Of a stretch of DNA of 64,000 nt, positions 26,588-36,532 are shown piece after piece. A program made the position numbers and the translations under genes. Source of the stretch: Spirosoma foliorum (GTDB lineage Bacteria; Bacteroidota; Bacteroidia; Cytophagales; Spirosomataceae); NCBI RefSeq assembly GCF_014117325.1, contig NZ_CP059732.1, positions 7,257,001 to 7,321,000 of the forward strand, given 5' to 3'. The notes under the pieces were generated by a model, which was not told the origin of the DNA, did no database searches, and saw only the letters and a list, made by a program, of their open reading frames with translations. Position 1 is the first letter of the stretch, and every line of letters starts with the position of its first letter.

Positions 26588-28867
26588 CTAGCTGTAACAC
26601 CGAACTTCCATCAGCGATGCCGGCGCTAACCCGTCTTTTTTCTTCAAATGGATTGTTAAGCTACTCGTTTCGATCGGTTGCTCGAATCGGATGGTATTGC
26701 TGCTCTGGTGATTATGCGCCTGATGATAGATACGTTCCTGCTGGTCGTTACAGACAACGTACTCTTGCACGCAGAACGGGCCGACGGTTTCTGGATGAAT
26801 CATAATGACCGTTTCCAGTGGGTGGTCAAAATCAGTGTCGAACCGTAATTCCACGCGGCTAATTTTTTGTCGGGTAGGCCAGTTTATAGTTAAGGTTGGG
26901 TTCGCGTCCCGAACATCGGCTACCCAGGCATTCGGCTGATTGGTTGGCCGTTGAACTCCATTTCGAACGTTTGCCGGGCTAAACAACCGAATACCGGGTT
27001 GAATTCTTAGGGCAATATTATGTCCAGCAGGCCGACGTTCGGGGCACCAGAACTCGAACGTGTCGACGCCAATGTCTTCTGTCGGCTCCTGTTTCCCATA
27101 ATTCGAAACCGCCGGATTGATTTTATTAAAGACCGACAAAATGCCCGTAATGCGCAACTGGCTGTATTGCAGCTGGATGTGTTCATTTTTCATGAACATG
27201 ACAAATACGTACTGAGCCTCCGAAAGCTGACTAGTAAAATCCAGATGGACCTCTTGTTTGCCTTTGCGAATCGGGATGCTCACCGTTTCCAGCGTTACAT
27301 CAGGCGTATGGTTAAACGGCTTGCTGCTGCGTCGCAATTCGACTATTAGCGTTGTATCCTGATCGGCGGTTACGAAGGCAGTTATCTGTGGGACAGGACC
27401 AACCGGTAAAGGCAACATCTGGGCGGCTGAAGAGGTCAGTGGGAGCAAAGGGCCATCGGGTGGCAACTCACTAAGTACAAATTCGCTGGACGTTGACAAT
27501 TTTGCCTGTTGGGCAAGGTCATTTTCGTCCTTAAGCTCAATACCCGGAATGTGCTGGCCCGCTTTCAGTAATTCCTGTTGTAACACATGCATGTGTATAG
27601 GCTCCGTGAGGTCTCGTGGAAGCAGGTGATTATTCGTCGCAACGGCAGCGGCCATGCCAACAGCCTGCGCAACGTGTGCACCCGTAGCCATCACCCGAGA
27701 CGAACCGAAAGCTACGTGTGAAGCACTGATGATACGTCCGGCCAGGAAAAGGTTCGATACGTTATGGCTATACAGGCACCGATACGGAATCTGATAAATA
27801 CCCTTGCTGTGCCACTGATTACAACCCGGTTTCTCCGAAAAAATACCATCGGCGGGATGCAAATCAATCGACCAACCGCCAAAAGCCACGGCATCAGGAT
27901 GCGTTCGTTGCTCAACAACGTCCTGTTGAGTCAGCATGTAATCCCCCTCAAATCGGCGACTTTCCCGCTTGCCGGGAATCTGCCCAACCCATTCGAGCGT
28001 CATGGTTTCGGATTCAGGAAACTGGCCGGAATTCTTGATGTAATTCCAGACGCCATACACGACTTTCCAGAGTTCCCACTTGATGGTTTCAGTATCATGG
28101 ACCGTGTCTAAGCGGCCCCCATACTCAATCCACCAGAGTTGACAGCCATATTCCTGGGCGTTAAAGCGTTTATAGCGCGGTATTTGGGTAATATCATCCA
28201 GCGCATAAGCTGGCGGAACAAACCGAACCGGGCGGCCAGTGTCTTTGGTGTAGAAGTAGAGGGAATGACCAAGCAGTTCACCATACTCTTCGGTGGGAGC
28301 AAATTTTTCTCCAAACTCCTCCTGCCGTTCGGCTCCCATTCGAAAGGCAGCCCCCGCCTGAAAGCCAACAATGCCATCACCCGAGGCATCGCAGAAGAGG
28401 GGCGCTACCAGATCATAGGCTGTGCTGTTTTGGCTGCAAAAGGCCTTGATACCGCTAATTGTCTCGGGGTTCGATTTCTCGACTTCATAGACTACGGTGT
28501 TTAACAGTAGCGTGATGTTCGGCTCCAGGACCACCTTTTCCAACAAGATCGTATCGAAAATCAATGGATTTCCTTCAGGATTGCGGTACAGGTTTTCGAG
28601 CAGTAATTCGTCGATCACCCCGCCTTCGCGTGCCCAGCGGTTGTTGTTGCCCATGTGTGAGGTAGCCCCTAATACCCACAGCCGAACCTCGGACGATGAG
28701 TTGCCCCCTAACACGGGTCGATCCTGTACCAGCACTACCCGGATGCCCGCCCGGGCAGCCGTAATGGCGCAGCAAACGCCCGACAGGCCTCCGCCAACAA
28801 CAATCAGGTCGGCATCATGGCGAATGGTTTTCAGCGTTCGTTTATCGGCTGCTTGTTCGCGTATCAT
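26588..28867 (-). CDS. FAD-dependent oxidoreductase with C-terminal beta-sandwich
   Basis: The 759-residue protein has a dinucleotide-binding fold near the N-terminus (Val-Val-Gly-Gly-Gly-Leu-Ser-Gly, Gly25-Gly30) and the FAD_oxidored features Gly-Lys-Arg-Glu-Ser-Arg-Arg and Ile-Pro-Tyr-Arg-Cys-Leu-Tyr-Ser. The last 120 residues look like a discoidin-type sugar-binding domain. No signal peptide is seen, so it may be cytosolic. It overlaps the GH2 gene upstream by 26 bases, which implies coupled translation. It is a paralogue of the exported oxidoreductase at 36533. The substrate is unknown; an oxidised sugar or glycan fragment is plausible. Confidence 0.85.
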   Translation of the reverse strand: MIREQAADKRTLKTIRHDADLIVVGGGLSGVCCAITAARAGIRVVLVQDRPVLGGNSSSEVRLWVLGATSHMGNNNRWAREGGVIDELLLENLYRNPEGNPLIFDTILLEKVVLEPNITLLLNTVVYEVEKSNPETISGIKAFCSQNSTAYDLVAPLFCDASGDGIVGFQAGAAFRMGAERQEEFGEKFAPTEEYGELLGHSLYFYTKDTGRPVRFVPPAYALDDITQIPRYKRFNAQEYGCQLWWIEYGGRLDTVHDTETIKWELWKVVYGVWNYIKNSGQFPESETMTLEWVGQIPGKRESRRFEGDYMLTQQDVVEQRTHPDAVAFGGWSIDLHPADGIFSEKPGCNQWHSKGIYQIPYRCLYSHNVSNLFLAGRIISASHVAFGSSRVMATGAHVAQAVGMAAAVATNNHLLPRDLTEPIHMHVLQQELLKAGQHIPGIELKDENDLAQQAKLSTSSEFVLSELPPDGPLLPLTSSAAQMLPLPVGPVPQITAFVTADQDTTLIVELRRSSKPFNHTPDVTLETVSIPIRKGKQEVHLDFTSQLSEAQYVFVMFMKNEHIQLQYSQLRITGILSVFNKINPAVSNYGKQEPTEDIGVDTFEFWCPERRPAGHNIALRIQPGIRLFSPANVRNGVQRPTNQPNAWVADVRDANPTLTINWPTRQKISRVELRFDTDFDHPLETVIMIHPETVGPFCVQEYVVCNDQQERIYHQAHNHQSSNTIRFEQPIETSSLTIHLKKKDGLAPASLMEVRCYS

Positions 28868-30905
28868 TCGTTAAATCAATCGTTTGGATGAGAATAGAAA
28901 AACCGGTCGGCTTCATAATTTCCACAGATAATGTTTTGTCGAAACCACGTACCGGAATGCTTAGATCGGCCTGTTGGCCAGGTTGAAGGTCAGGGATAGG
29001 AATGGTTCGGGTGTCAGTTTTTAGGGAGTAATTTTTAAGGGCATAAGCTGGGAAATCCTTTCGGGCTGTGATGCGCAGTTTTAAGGTATGCACGCCTTCG
29101 CTACCGGTTTCCCAACTGATTTTCTCAATGGTGACGGGAGCCATACCGGCTTGGTGAGCCAGATAGAGGGGACGTTTGGAGCGGTCCCAGCGGACCAATC
29201 CCCACGGGCGAGTGCCATCGGCATTGGTGCCATGATGGCGACTCAGATAATCGTTAAACGACCACCAGGAAGCCCCAATCACATAAGGCAATTGCCGGAC
29301 GTCGGCGAGAAACTTTTCGATATGGGTAACCTGACCAGCCTCGCCATCTTTACCATCAGCGCGCGTGCCGTATTCACTAATAAAAATTGGTTTGTCAGGA
29401 TAGAGAGAATGGATGTGTTTCAATACGTTTGTGTGATTACCATAGGTGTTGGTCGAAATGAAATCACAATATTGACTGGCCTCATCTTCAGGCTTTTTGG
29501 GTAATGTATTTAAGCGCATCGACGCGAAGGTGTACAGCCGTGTTGGGTCGAGTTCACGAGCATAGGCGATCATGTCTTTCGTCCAGCGTTGCCCGGCGGG
29601 TTGTTCGGAGAGGTATTCATTGCCTACGCTATAGGCAATGATGCAGGGGTGATTCCAGTCGCGCTCGGCCATTTCGCGAAACTGCTGCCGGAATTTCGTG
29701 CGGATCGTATCATTGTCCATCTGCCTCGGCGTCAGCTGCCAGTTTCCAGCTTCGCTGATAATCAGCATCCCGTTGCGGTCGGCCCAGTCGTAGATGGTTT
29801 CAGAAGGCGTGTAGTGGGTTAGTCGGTGAAGCTCCATGCCCGCTTCTTTCATCAGGCGCATATCTTTTTCAACCAGCCAGTCGGGTTCCAGCGAACCCAG
29901 GCCGGGATGATCGACAACACGATTACCCCCTGCTACTTTAATCGGCTGCCCATTCAGCAGTAATTGGGCATTCCGAACTTCCACTTTGCGAATGCCGAAA
30001 TGGGTTTGGACGGTGTCGGTAGCCGTACTAACCTGGACCTCGTATAAGGTAGGCTGGTCGAGGCTCCACAGTTTTACGTCGGCTGCTTTCAGAGAGGTTT
30101 CTGCCTCCAAAACGGCTGTTTGGTTCGCGGCTACATTACCGGACGTTTGTTTCCAGACAAGCGTAATGGGTTTGCCATTTTGCTCCACTCGAAACGCCAG
30201 TTTTGGTGTAATGGATTGCCCACTCGCATTACGAATCCGGGTTTTGATTTTTAACATAGCCGTGCCTTTTGCAAGGTCCGGTACCGCGTCAATTTTTACG
30301 TTCTCTGCATAAACTTCAGGCTCGACGGTTATGTAAATAGGTCTAATCAAGCCACCGTAGTTTATCCAGCCTGGAAAGGGGTCATTAGGTTCATTGTTGT
30401 CTTTACCACCGGGTACCGTGCCCACTCCCCAGGTATTATTGTTTACTGAAATAGCAATCGTGTTATCTGAACCATCGGTTTGTTTCGTCTTTACATAGCT
30501 GGTTATGTCGAACTGAAAAGGGGTGTAGCCACCTTCGTGCGTACCCACTTTCTGGTTGTTGATCCAGATGGTTGTCTCGTAATATGAAGCGTCGAGATGG
30601 AGGATTACCCGTTTGCCCGAAGTTGGTTTCCAGGGGAAAGTCCGGCGGTACCAGACTGTTCCGGTATAAAACTGATAACGGGGATCAACCGAGAAACAGT
30701 GAGGAACCGTTACTTTATCCCAGCGGCCTAGTGGTGCATCTTCCCGATACCAATTCGCCTTTTCGCCAACTGCCTGAGGGTCCATCGCAAACGACCATTG
30801 CCCATGGAGTGGAATGGCTTTCGGGTCGCGAATGGTGTACTGGGCGAAGGTGGGAAACGTCAGTCCTACCAGTAATAATAGTATGTTGAATTTTGTATGT
30901 TGCAT
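28842..30905 (-). CDS. Exported glycoside hydrolase family 2 enzyme
   Basis: The 687-residue GH2 enzyme has a signal peptide (about 1-21, ending Phe-Ala-Gln). A sugar-binding jelly-roll (about 30-200) and an immunoglobulin-like domain (about 200-310) follow, and then a TIM barrel. Acid/base Glu430 is in Ser-Val-Gly-Asn-Glu-Tyr and nucleophile Glu511 is in Ile-Ser-Glu-Tyr-Gly-Thr. The family hydrolyses beta-galactosides, beta-glucuronides and beta-mannosides. The barrel layout is closest to glucuronidase/galactosidase types, but specificity cannot be fixed by eye. It sits between the symporter gene (3-base gap) and the FAD oxidoreductase gene. Confidence 0.92.
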   Translation of the reverse strand: MQHTKFNILLLLVGLTFPTFAQYTIRDPKAIPLHGQWSFAMDPQAVGEKANWYREDAPLGRWDKVTVPHCFSVDPRYQFYTGTVWYRRTFPWKPTSGKRVILHLDASYYETTIWINNQKVGTHEGGYTPFQFDITSYVKTKQTDGSDNTIAISVNNNTWGVGTVPGGKDNNEPNDPFPGWINYGGLIRPIYITVEPEVYAENVKIDAVPDLAKGTAMLKIKTRIRNASGQSITPKLAFRVEQNGKPITLVWKQTSGNVAANQTAVLEAETSLKAADVKLWSLDQPTLYEVQVSTATDTVQTHFGIRKVEVRNAQLLLNGQPIKVAGGNRVVDHPGLGSLEPDWLVEKDMRLMKEAGMELHRLTHYTPSETIYDWADRNGMLIISEAGNWQLTPRQMDNDTIRTKFRQQFREMAERDWNHPCIIAYSVGNEYLSEQPAGQRWTKDMIAYARELDPTRLYTFASMRLNTLPKKPEDEASQYCDFISTNTYGNHTNVLKHIHSLYPDKPIFISEYGTRADGKDGEAGQVTHIEKFLADVRQLPYVIGASWWSFNDYLSRHHGTNADGTRPWGLVRWDRSKRPLYLAHQAGMAPVTIEKISWETGSEGVHTLKLRITARKDFPAYALKNYSLKTDTRTIPIPDLQPGQQADLSIPVRGFDKTLSVEIMKPTGFSILIQTIDLTNDTRTSSR

Positions 30906-30908
30906 TGA

Positions 30909-32636
30909 TTAAGGATTCGTAGTGATGAATTTCTCGCTTTGGTGTGATTCTGCCGTCAACTGAACTCGCTGGGAAGCCCTATAAGGAATTAAGGCTGCCA
31001 GCAGAACCACCCCACCGAGACAGGCCGTAATCCCTCCGCCCACGCTGGCAAATGTGCTTAACCCGCCTAGCATGAATGCAGTGAAGACTAAGGAACCAGC
31101 AATAACCTGTAACCCAAACCGATTCTGTTTTCGTATCGCCAACGCTTCTTCGGGCGACTCGGCTTGTGCATCGTCCCGTTTTTGCTGGCGGGCAATCAGA
31201 TACTGATAGTACTCACTGGCCGTTACGTCTTTCGAGCGTGCCCACAACTCGTAACCTAGCAGAATCAGTAGGGGAAGTCCCACGCCAATGATGGTTTCCG
31301 TTCCTCGGGTTAGCTTAAAATGGAATAGGAGAGGAGTCAGTATCTTAAAGAACAGATTGACGGTTAGGCCGATACCTGTTACCCAAAGCGTTGCCCGGCT
31401 GGTAAGTCGTTTGGAGAATAAAGCCCATAAGGGAGGAGCCAGCAGTGGCCCGCCCGAAATAGAGGAGATACTCAGCACCACTTCGACAATGCCACCGGCT
31501 GCGGGTACCATCAACGCAATTCCGATCATCCCTAATCCAAAGACCCAGGATGAACCCCGAGCCACGCGAATCAGCTTTTTGTCGGAAGCCGCCGGATTGA
31601 TGAGCCCTTTGTAAATATCATTCGTAAAAACAGCAGATACGACATTCAGAGCTGTATTCGCACTGGCCGACGTTGAGAAATACATACCCGTTAGCATCAG
31701 TCCCAGAAGACCCGGCGGCAGTACGAGTTTACAAATCATGAGATAGGCATTTTCGGTATCCAGTCCGGTTAGGGATGGATTGATGGCCTTATAAATCATG
31801 GGGGGCATCATCCAGATAACGGGGCTGATGAGATACAGCCCCGCAAATAGAAACGCCACTTTGCGCGCCGATTTCGGACTATCGACGCTGGTGTAGCGTT
31901 GCACAAACGTCCAGTTTCCACCGATGTAGCAGATATGATAAATGACAAAGGCTGCTATAAAACCGAAGGTATATTCGCCGTTGAGGAGATTGAAAAAATC
32001 GTCGGGTACTGCTTTGACGAATCCATCCAGCCCGCCCACTTTGTCCAGCGAAAGCGGCAACAGAATAAACACGGCTGCTGATAGTACTACGAACTGCAAT
32101 ATATCTGTAACCATGACGGCCCACAAACCCCCAACCGCCGTGTAAGCAATCATGAAAAAGCCTAACCCGATTGTGCAGGGTACGAGCGGTAAATTCAATG
32201 ACGAGCTAACCAGCTTGGCTACCGGATAAAGTACCGAGCCTTTAATGAAGAGCGAGACCAGTGTAAAAATGAAGATGTACGCCTTCTGAACGGTCGTTCC
32301 CAAACGGGCACGGATGAATTCAGCAGCCGTCAAAGCACCCGTTTGTTTCCAGCGGGGAGCCAGATAGAGTCCAGTTACCAGCGCACCGATGCACATGGTC
32401 CACTGAATGGTAATGGCCACCCAGCCGTGTTTATAGGCGATGGAGCCCCAGGCCACGAACGTGCCCGCCGAGAAGAAGCTCATAAACAACGACAAGCCGC
32501 CAATAAACCAAGGCACGGCCTCCCCACCTGCAAAGAAGGACTTTAGGTTCCGGCCCGTTCGGGCGAACAACATCCCGATTCCCAGCACAAAGGCAGAGAA
32601 AATGACGATGACGGCGGTATCAATGGTTGTATTCAT
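30909..32636 (-). CDS. Sodium:solute symporter (SSS family), PUL-encoded
   Basis: The 575-residue protein has about 14 hydrophobic spans. It starts with Phe-Phe-Ala-Gly-Gly-Glu-Ala-Val-Pro-Trp and continues Leu-Phe-Met-Ser-Phe-Phe-Ser-Ala-Gly-Thr, typical SSS features. SSS carriers use the sodium gradient to import sugars, amino acids or acids. Position directly upstream of the GH2 enzyme suggests it brings the released sugar or sugar acid into the cytoplasm. A hydrophilic loop near residue 480-500 is rich in Gln, Asp and Glu. Confidence 0.9.
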   Translation of the reverse strand: MNTTIDTAVIVIFSAFVLGIGMLFARTGRNLKSFFAGGEAVPWFIGGLSLFMSFFSAGTFVAWGSIAYKHGWVAITIQWTMCIGALVTGLYLAPRWKQTGALTAAEFIRARLGTTVQKAYIFIFTLVSLFIKGSVLYPVAKLVSSSLNLPLVPCTIGLGFFMIAYTAVGGLWAVMVTDILQFVVLSAAVFILLPLSLDKVGGLDGFVKAVPDDFFNLLNGEYTFGFIAAFVIYHICYIGGNWTFVQRYTSVDSPKSARKVAFLFAGLYLISPVIWMMPPMIYKAINPSLTGLDTENAYLMICKLVLPPGLLGLMLTGMYFSTSASANTALNVVSAVFTNDIYKGLINPAASDKKLIRVARGSSWVFGLGMIGIALMVPAAGGIVEVVLSISSISGGPLLAPPLWALFSKRLTSRATLWVTGIGLTVNLFFKILTPLLFHFKLTRGTETIIGVGLPLLILLGYELWARSKDVTASEYYQYLIARQQKRDDAQAESPEEALAIRKQNRFGLQVIAGSLVFTAFMLGGLSTFASVGGGITACLGGVVLLAALIPYRASQRVQLTAESHQSEKFITTNP

Positions 32637-32651
32637 AGTGTCTTAGTTCTG

Positions 32652-32729
32652 TTTTCGACAGGATTTACAGGATGAACAGGATTTTATTTGCAGGCGCTAA
32701 TCCTGTTCATCCTGTAATCCTGTCGAAAA
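32652..32729. repeat. Palindromic repeat, family C (ACAGGAT type)
   Basis: Left arm 32652-32683 and right arm 32699-32729 pair over about 31 bases with one extra base. The ACAGGAT/ATCCTGT words recur inside each arm. It lies in the gap between the 862-aa protein gene and the symporter gene of the PUL. Confidence 0.85.
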
Positions 32730-32730
32730 A

Positions 32731-35319
32731 TTACTGTAAATCAATCTCCAGCACACTTTGTCCAAAACCCGGTAAATCAATCGAGATGGCATCGGGAGCA
32801 ACCGTTTCGTTGGTAGGCAGCCACTTGGCGCTGGCAATGTTCTTTTTCAAGACTGACGGGTTGATTTGTATTTTGGATTTCGTTGACTGAGCCCGATTGT
32901 TTTGCAAAACGACATACAGCTTTTTCTGATCGGCAGATCGTGCCAGGATGTAGTCGATAACGGGGCTATCGGGTTGGACTAACCCTTCCTGAATCAATAA
33001 GGTGGCGGGTTGCCCGTAAATCATACCCGCCTTGAAGCCGTACGTTTGGTGTGGACCAACTTTAGGCGTTACAAATCCGCGTGGAAAGGTCACCTTTCCT
33101 ATTGATCGTAATTCTGCTTCGGCCATCAGGTAGTCGGTTAGCCAGCCAATTTGCCACCAGGCATGGTGTGGGTAAGGGCCAGCCCCTCGATTCATGGCTT
33201 GCCAGTAATAAGACGCAACGCTGGTTTTTGGATCGACGAACGCATCTCGCCCAATAGCACCCGCGCGGGCCATATCGGCAAAAATTGGCTCCTTGGTTAA
33301 GCCATACATGCGAATGAACAGACCAGCGTGGCTGCACAACTGGATAGGACCGTGCCGCGTTGCCGAACCGAAAATGCCGCCGTGTTCAAAACTCAACCCT
33401 GTCTGACTAATCTCCCAATCTTCGCGGGGAGTACCATTCACACTCTTTTGTTGATGGCTGGCAATTGGATGCGTGTAGATAGAAGAGGTATATACTTTGG
33501 CAGCTGTAATGGCAGCCGTTTTGTAACGAGCATCGTGAGTCAGATCATACAAATCCAGCAGCGCCTGCGCCGACTGGCCGGTTGCGAAATCGGGAGCATA
33601 CCGAGCGTCGCCACACACACCCAGATAGCTGCCCGTTTCGATGGCGTTTTTCAGAAACCAGTCAGCCCCTTTGCGGGCGGCAGCGAGGTACTTAGGGTCT
33701 TTCAGAATGCGGTAGGCAACGATCAGTCCGTAGAAGGTTGGACGTACATCCAGAATGTCTTTGAAGATTTCCTTTTCTGTATGGCGGTCATAGGCGACGG
33801 CCCAACTACCATCCGGTTTCTGCCAGGTTAGTAGCCGATCCGCACCGAACCGAAGCCGTTCTTTGAGTTCAGTACTGTTTGGCTCGAACAACAGCATATT
33901 ACCAATGTCGAGCATGGTGTAATAGGTGAGGCCAATGGGTTCGACCACCTCGCCCCACTCTTCGACAAATTTTTTCTTTTTCGCCAGATAATATTGTCCC
34001 TCAGGCGCACCCTTGAAAAAGCTGTTTCCGGTTTCCTGCTGGGCGAGTTTGAAATTCTCGGCGTAGGGCAACACATTCTGGGTGAGCAAGGGGTCTTTCG
34101 TCGCGTTGGCCAGCATCCACATCGCGCCATAATCGGAGTTTTTCATAGCGTCTTTGTCGGAGCCAACCACACCACCGAGATATGACTGCGCCCCGATTTT
34201 CTTGCCCTCAAATTCCTCAATGTTCCATAACGAGGTTTTCGAGTCGGTCAGGTAATGGTGCATTTTTTCGATCCGGTCAGTCAGCGATTGTTTGCTTTGC
34301 CGCAACCCTAATGTTTCTTTGAAGCGATACACATCATACACGGCGTGATTCAGCGCCTTGAACCAGTCGCCATCGGTAAGGCTGTATCGGAAGGTATAGC
34401 TAATTGGTTCGCCCGCTTTTAACGCCGACTTGGGTTCACCTAAAACAGGATAATAAAGCGTTGGCGAAAGCTGGGCTTTGCGATTCATATGCGACAGCCC
34501 AATGTTCCAGTCGATTTGTGTGATTTTGTCGTTCGCCCAGGGATCACGCGCCAAACCCGGTTCAGGAATGACAGCGATTGTAACCCCATTTTTGGTAGTA
34601 ATCATCGGGCTAAGCGTACTGGCGCATCGCTCACGATAGATGACGGGTAGTGTCGGAATGCCATGTCCGTAGGCGTAGGCCAGCGCAAAATTTGGCTGAA
34701 ACTTATTTCCCTGAAAATAGCCCGGCACGGTTGCCCAAGCTAAGTTCTGTTCAGAAATAGTCGTGAGCGTTGGGCTGGCGAGAGAGAAATAGCCCGCTTT
34801 TTTTGGCGTTATCGTCTGTTTAACAACAATATCTGATGCGAATGTTGGGTCTAGCATCCACTCAGAAACAATCGTAGCCATTTCGGTTTCCTGCCGGAAC
34901 ACTATACTGTTTTTGGTTATCTGGTCTGCTTTCTGTGGGAAAAAGTGAATGGCCTGTCCCGCTTTGTTCAGTGAAACCGGATTCGTACTTTCGGCCCACT
35001 GCACTTGCTGGTAATGGTATTTCTCGCTTGGGAAAATAGCCCCGGTAAGATCTCTAAACGTTGTATCGGGCTTGTCAGATGGTTTTTCGGCTGCATAGAG
35101 CAAGGTGTTTTCGCCAGAAGGCGTCCCGACGGTTAGCCAGCGTTCACCTTTCTTCACTTGAATTTGTTTGCCTTCAAAGCCTCGGGCTGTTTTCGCCCAG
35201 ATTAAGCGAATCCGGTCGTTAGCCAATTGGGGTGAAACAGTCTGTCCATTGACAGAGCGTAAGCTTCCAAAGGCACTTAGCGTCAGCAGATAGGCAGCAA
35301 CTACTAGTTTATTTTTCAT
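32731..35319 (-). CDS. Large secreted protein with helical-toroid-like region
   Basis: The 862-residue product has a signal peptide (about 1-25). The first 320 residues are beta-rich. The middle (about 340-720) has repeated helix pairs with Ala-Arg-Lys-Gly-Ala-Asp-Trp-Phe, Ala-Leu-Leu-Asp-Leu-Tyr and Trp-Gln-Lys-Pro-Asp-Gly-Ser-Trp, which resembles an alpha/alpha toroid of glycoside hydrolases or polysaccharide lyases. The C-terminus returns to beta strands. I cannot assign a CAZy family or name catalytic residues. Location in the PUL suggests it cuts or binds the glycan substrate. Confidence 0.82.
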   Translation of the reverse strand: MKNKLVVAAYLLTLSAFGSLRSVNGQTVSPQLANDRIRLIWAKTARGFEGKQIQVKKGERWLTVGTPSGENTLLYAAEKPSDKPDTTFRDLTGAIFPSEKYHYQQVQWAESTNPVSLNKAGQAIHFFPQKADQITKNSIVFRQETEMATIVSEWMLDPTFASDIVVKQTITPKKAGYFSLASPTLTTISEQNLAWATVPGYFQGNKFQPNFALAYAYGHGIPTLPVIYRERCASTLSPMITTKNGVTIAVIPEPGLARDPWANDKITQIDWNIGLSHMNRKAQLSPTLYYPVLGEPKSALKAGEPISYTFRYSLTDGDWFKALNHAVYDVYRFKETLGLRQSKQSLTDRIEKMHHYLTDSKTSLWNIEEFEGKKIGAQSYLGGVVGSDKDAMKNSDYGAMWMLANATKDPLLTQNVLPYAENFKLAQQETGNSFFKGAPEGQYYLAKKKKFVEEWGEVVEPIGLTYYTMLDIGNMLLFEPNSTELKERLRFGADRLLTWQKPDGSWAVAYDRHTEKEIFKDILDVRPTFYGLIVAYRILKDPKYLAAARKGADWFLKNAIETGSYLGVCGDARYAPDFATGQSAQALLDLYDLTHDARYKTAAITAAKVYTSSIYTHPIASHQQKSVNGTPREDWEISQTGLSFEHGGIFGSATRHGPIQLCSHAGLFIRMYGLTKEPIFADMARAGAIGRDAFVDPKTSVASYYWQAMNRGAGPYPHHAWWQIGWLTDYLMAEAELRSIGKVTFPRGFVTPKVGPHQTYGFKAGMIYGQPATLLIQEGLVQPDSPVIDYILARSADQKKLYVVLQNNRAQSTKSKIQINPSVLKKNIASAKWLPTNETVAPDAISIDLPGFGQSVLEIDLQ

Positions 35320-35400
35320 GTCAGGTTTTTAAGCTAATGGACAATGGATAATCGGAGCCGCCAGTTATCCATTACTCATTTTACATTATCCATTTACTGG

Positions 35401-36405
35401 CTATTGCTCTTTTTTCAATCCCTCAGTAACGAATGTCTTTGATTCACCATCCTCCCCGGTGTAAACAATGTATACATCCAGGTCTTTTCTGGCGGACAGA
35501 AAGTGCTTGGTTGCTTCCAGCCCCATCACAAAAAATGCCGTGTCATAGCCATCAGCCGTAATCGCATCCGGTGCGAAAACCGTTACGCTTAACACCGAAC
35601 TCTGTTCCATTAGACCCGTTTTGGGATTGATGATGTGGCTAAATGTCTGGCCGTTCGATTCGAAATGGTTCCGGTAGTTTCCGGCGGTTGTCATCGCCCG
35701 ATTTACCAGTTTCATCGTCGTCAGCATTTTTCCAGGTTGAAGTGGATTTTCAATCCCGATTGTCCAGTCTTGCTTTTCGCCTTTCTTCCCTTTGGTGCGA
35801 ATTTCTCCGCCAATTTCTACCATGTATCGGTCAATCCCCTTGCTTTCCAGAAACTCCGACAACACATCGACCGAGTAGCCCTGCGCAATGCCGTTGAAAT
35901 CCAGACGTATATTTTTCTTTAGCTTCCGAATGGACACAGAGTCAAATGAAATTTTCTGAAAACCAACTAATTGTAGTAACGAGTCACTGTTTACCGGCTC
36001 TACTAATCGTATTTTTTTAGGTCCAAATCCGTACGCTTCGACCAGCGGCATGACTGTTGGATCAAAAGCTCCCTTTGTTTCTCGAAATACCTCTTCCGAT
36101 TTTTTTAGAACCGGATAGAAATAAGGCCGTTCAAACCGGTGCCTCTCCGAACGATTAAACCGAGAAATCTCGGAGTCCGGCAAATAAGTCGACAGGCATT
36201 TGTCAATCGTTATCAGGACCGAATCAATTTCCTTTTTGAGATTGCGTTGCCGCTCATCCCGGTATTTTATGTGATACGTTGTCCCCTGCGCTTCTCCATC
36301 CAGATTGATCATTGGCAGGTCTGTGGCCGAGGGTAAATTGCTCGGAGACAATACCGCAAAGAGCGGATAGATTATCAATGCACTATAAACTAAGCCTTCT
36401 ATCAT
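35401..36405 (-). CDS. apbE: FAD:protein FMN transferase
   Basis: The 334-residue protein has an N-terminal hydrophobic segment (export or anchor). Its ApbE features are Gly-Ala-Phe-Asp-Pro-Thr-Val near 112-118, Asp-Phe-Asn-Gly-Ile-Ala-Gln-Gly-Tyr near 169-177, Val-Glu-Ile-Gly-Gly-Glu near 196-201, and the metal-binding Ala-Asp-Gly-Tyr-Asp-Thr-Ala near 284-290. ApbE enzymes move FMN from FAD onto a Thr or Ser in exported proteins, outside the cytoplasm. Within this PUL the likely acceptor is the 369-aa protein two genes upstream. Family B repeat copy 3 precedes it. Confidence 0.92.
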   Translation of the reverse strand: MIEGLVYSALIIYPLFAVLSPSNLPSATDLPMINLDGEAQGTTYHIKYRDERQRNLKKEIDSVLITIDKCLSTYLPDSEISRFNRSERHRFERPYFYPVLKKSEEVFRETKGAFDPTVMPLVEAYGFGPKKIRLVEPVNSDSLLQLVGFQKISFDSVSIRKLKKNIRLDFNGIAQGYSVDVLSEFLESKGIDRYMVEIGGEIRTKGKKGEKQDWTIGIENPLQPGKMLTTMKLVNRAMTTAGNYRNHFESNGQTFSHIINPKTGLMEQSSVLSVTVFAPDAITADGYDTAFFVMGLEATKHFLSARKDLDVYIVYTGEDGESKTFVTEGLKKEQ

Positions 36406-36415
36406 GTCAATTGAC

Positions 36416-36501
36416 GTTTTTCGTCATTCCGACCTTAGGAGGAATCTCAAGCTTGACTATTTGGAGACTTGAGATTCCTCCTAAGGTCGAAATGACAAAA
36501 A
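36416..36501. repeat. Palindromic repeat, family B copy 3
   Basis: Near-perfect 35-base arms carry ACCTTAGGAGGAAT and its complement. It fills most of the gap between the exported FAD oxidoreductase gene and apbE in the PUL. Confidence 0.87.
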
Positions 36502-36532
36502 CTTAGTTTATCGTGTAATCAATAGGTTATAC

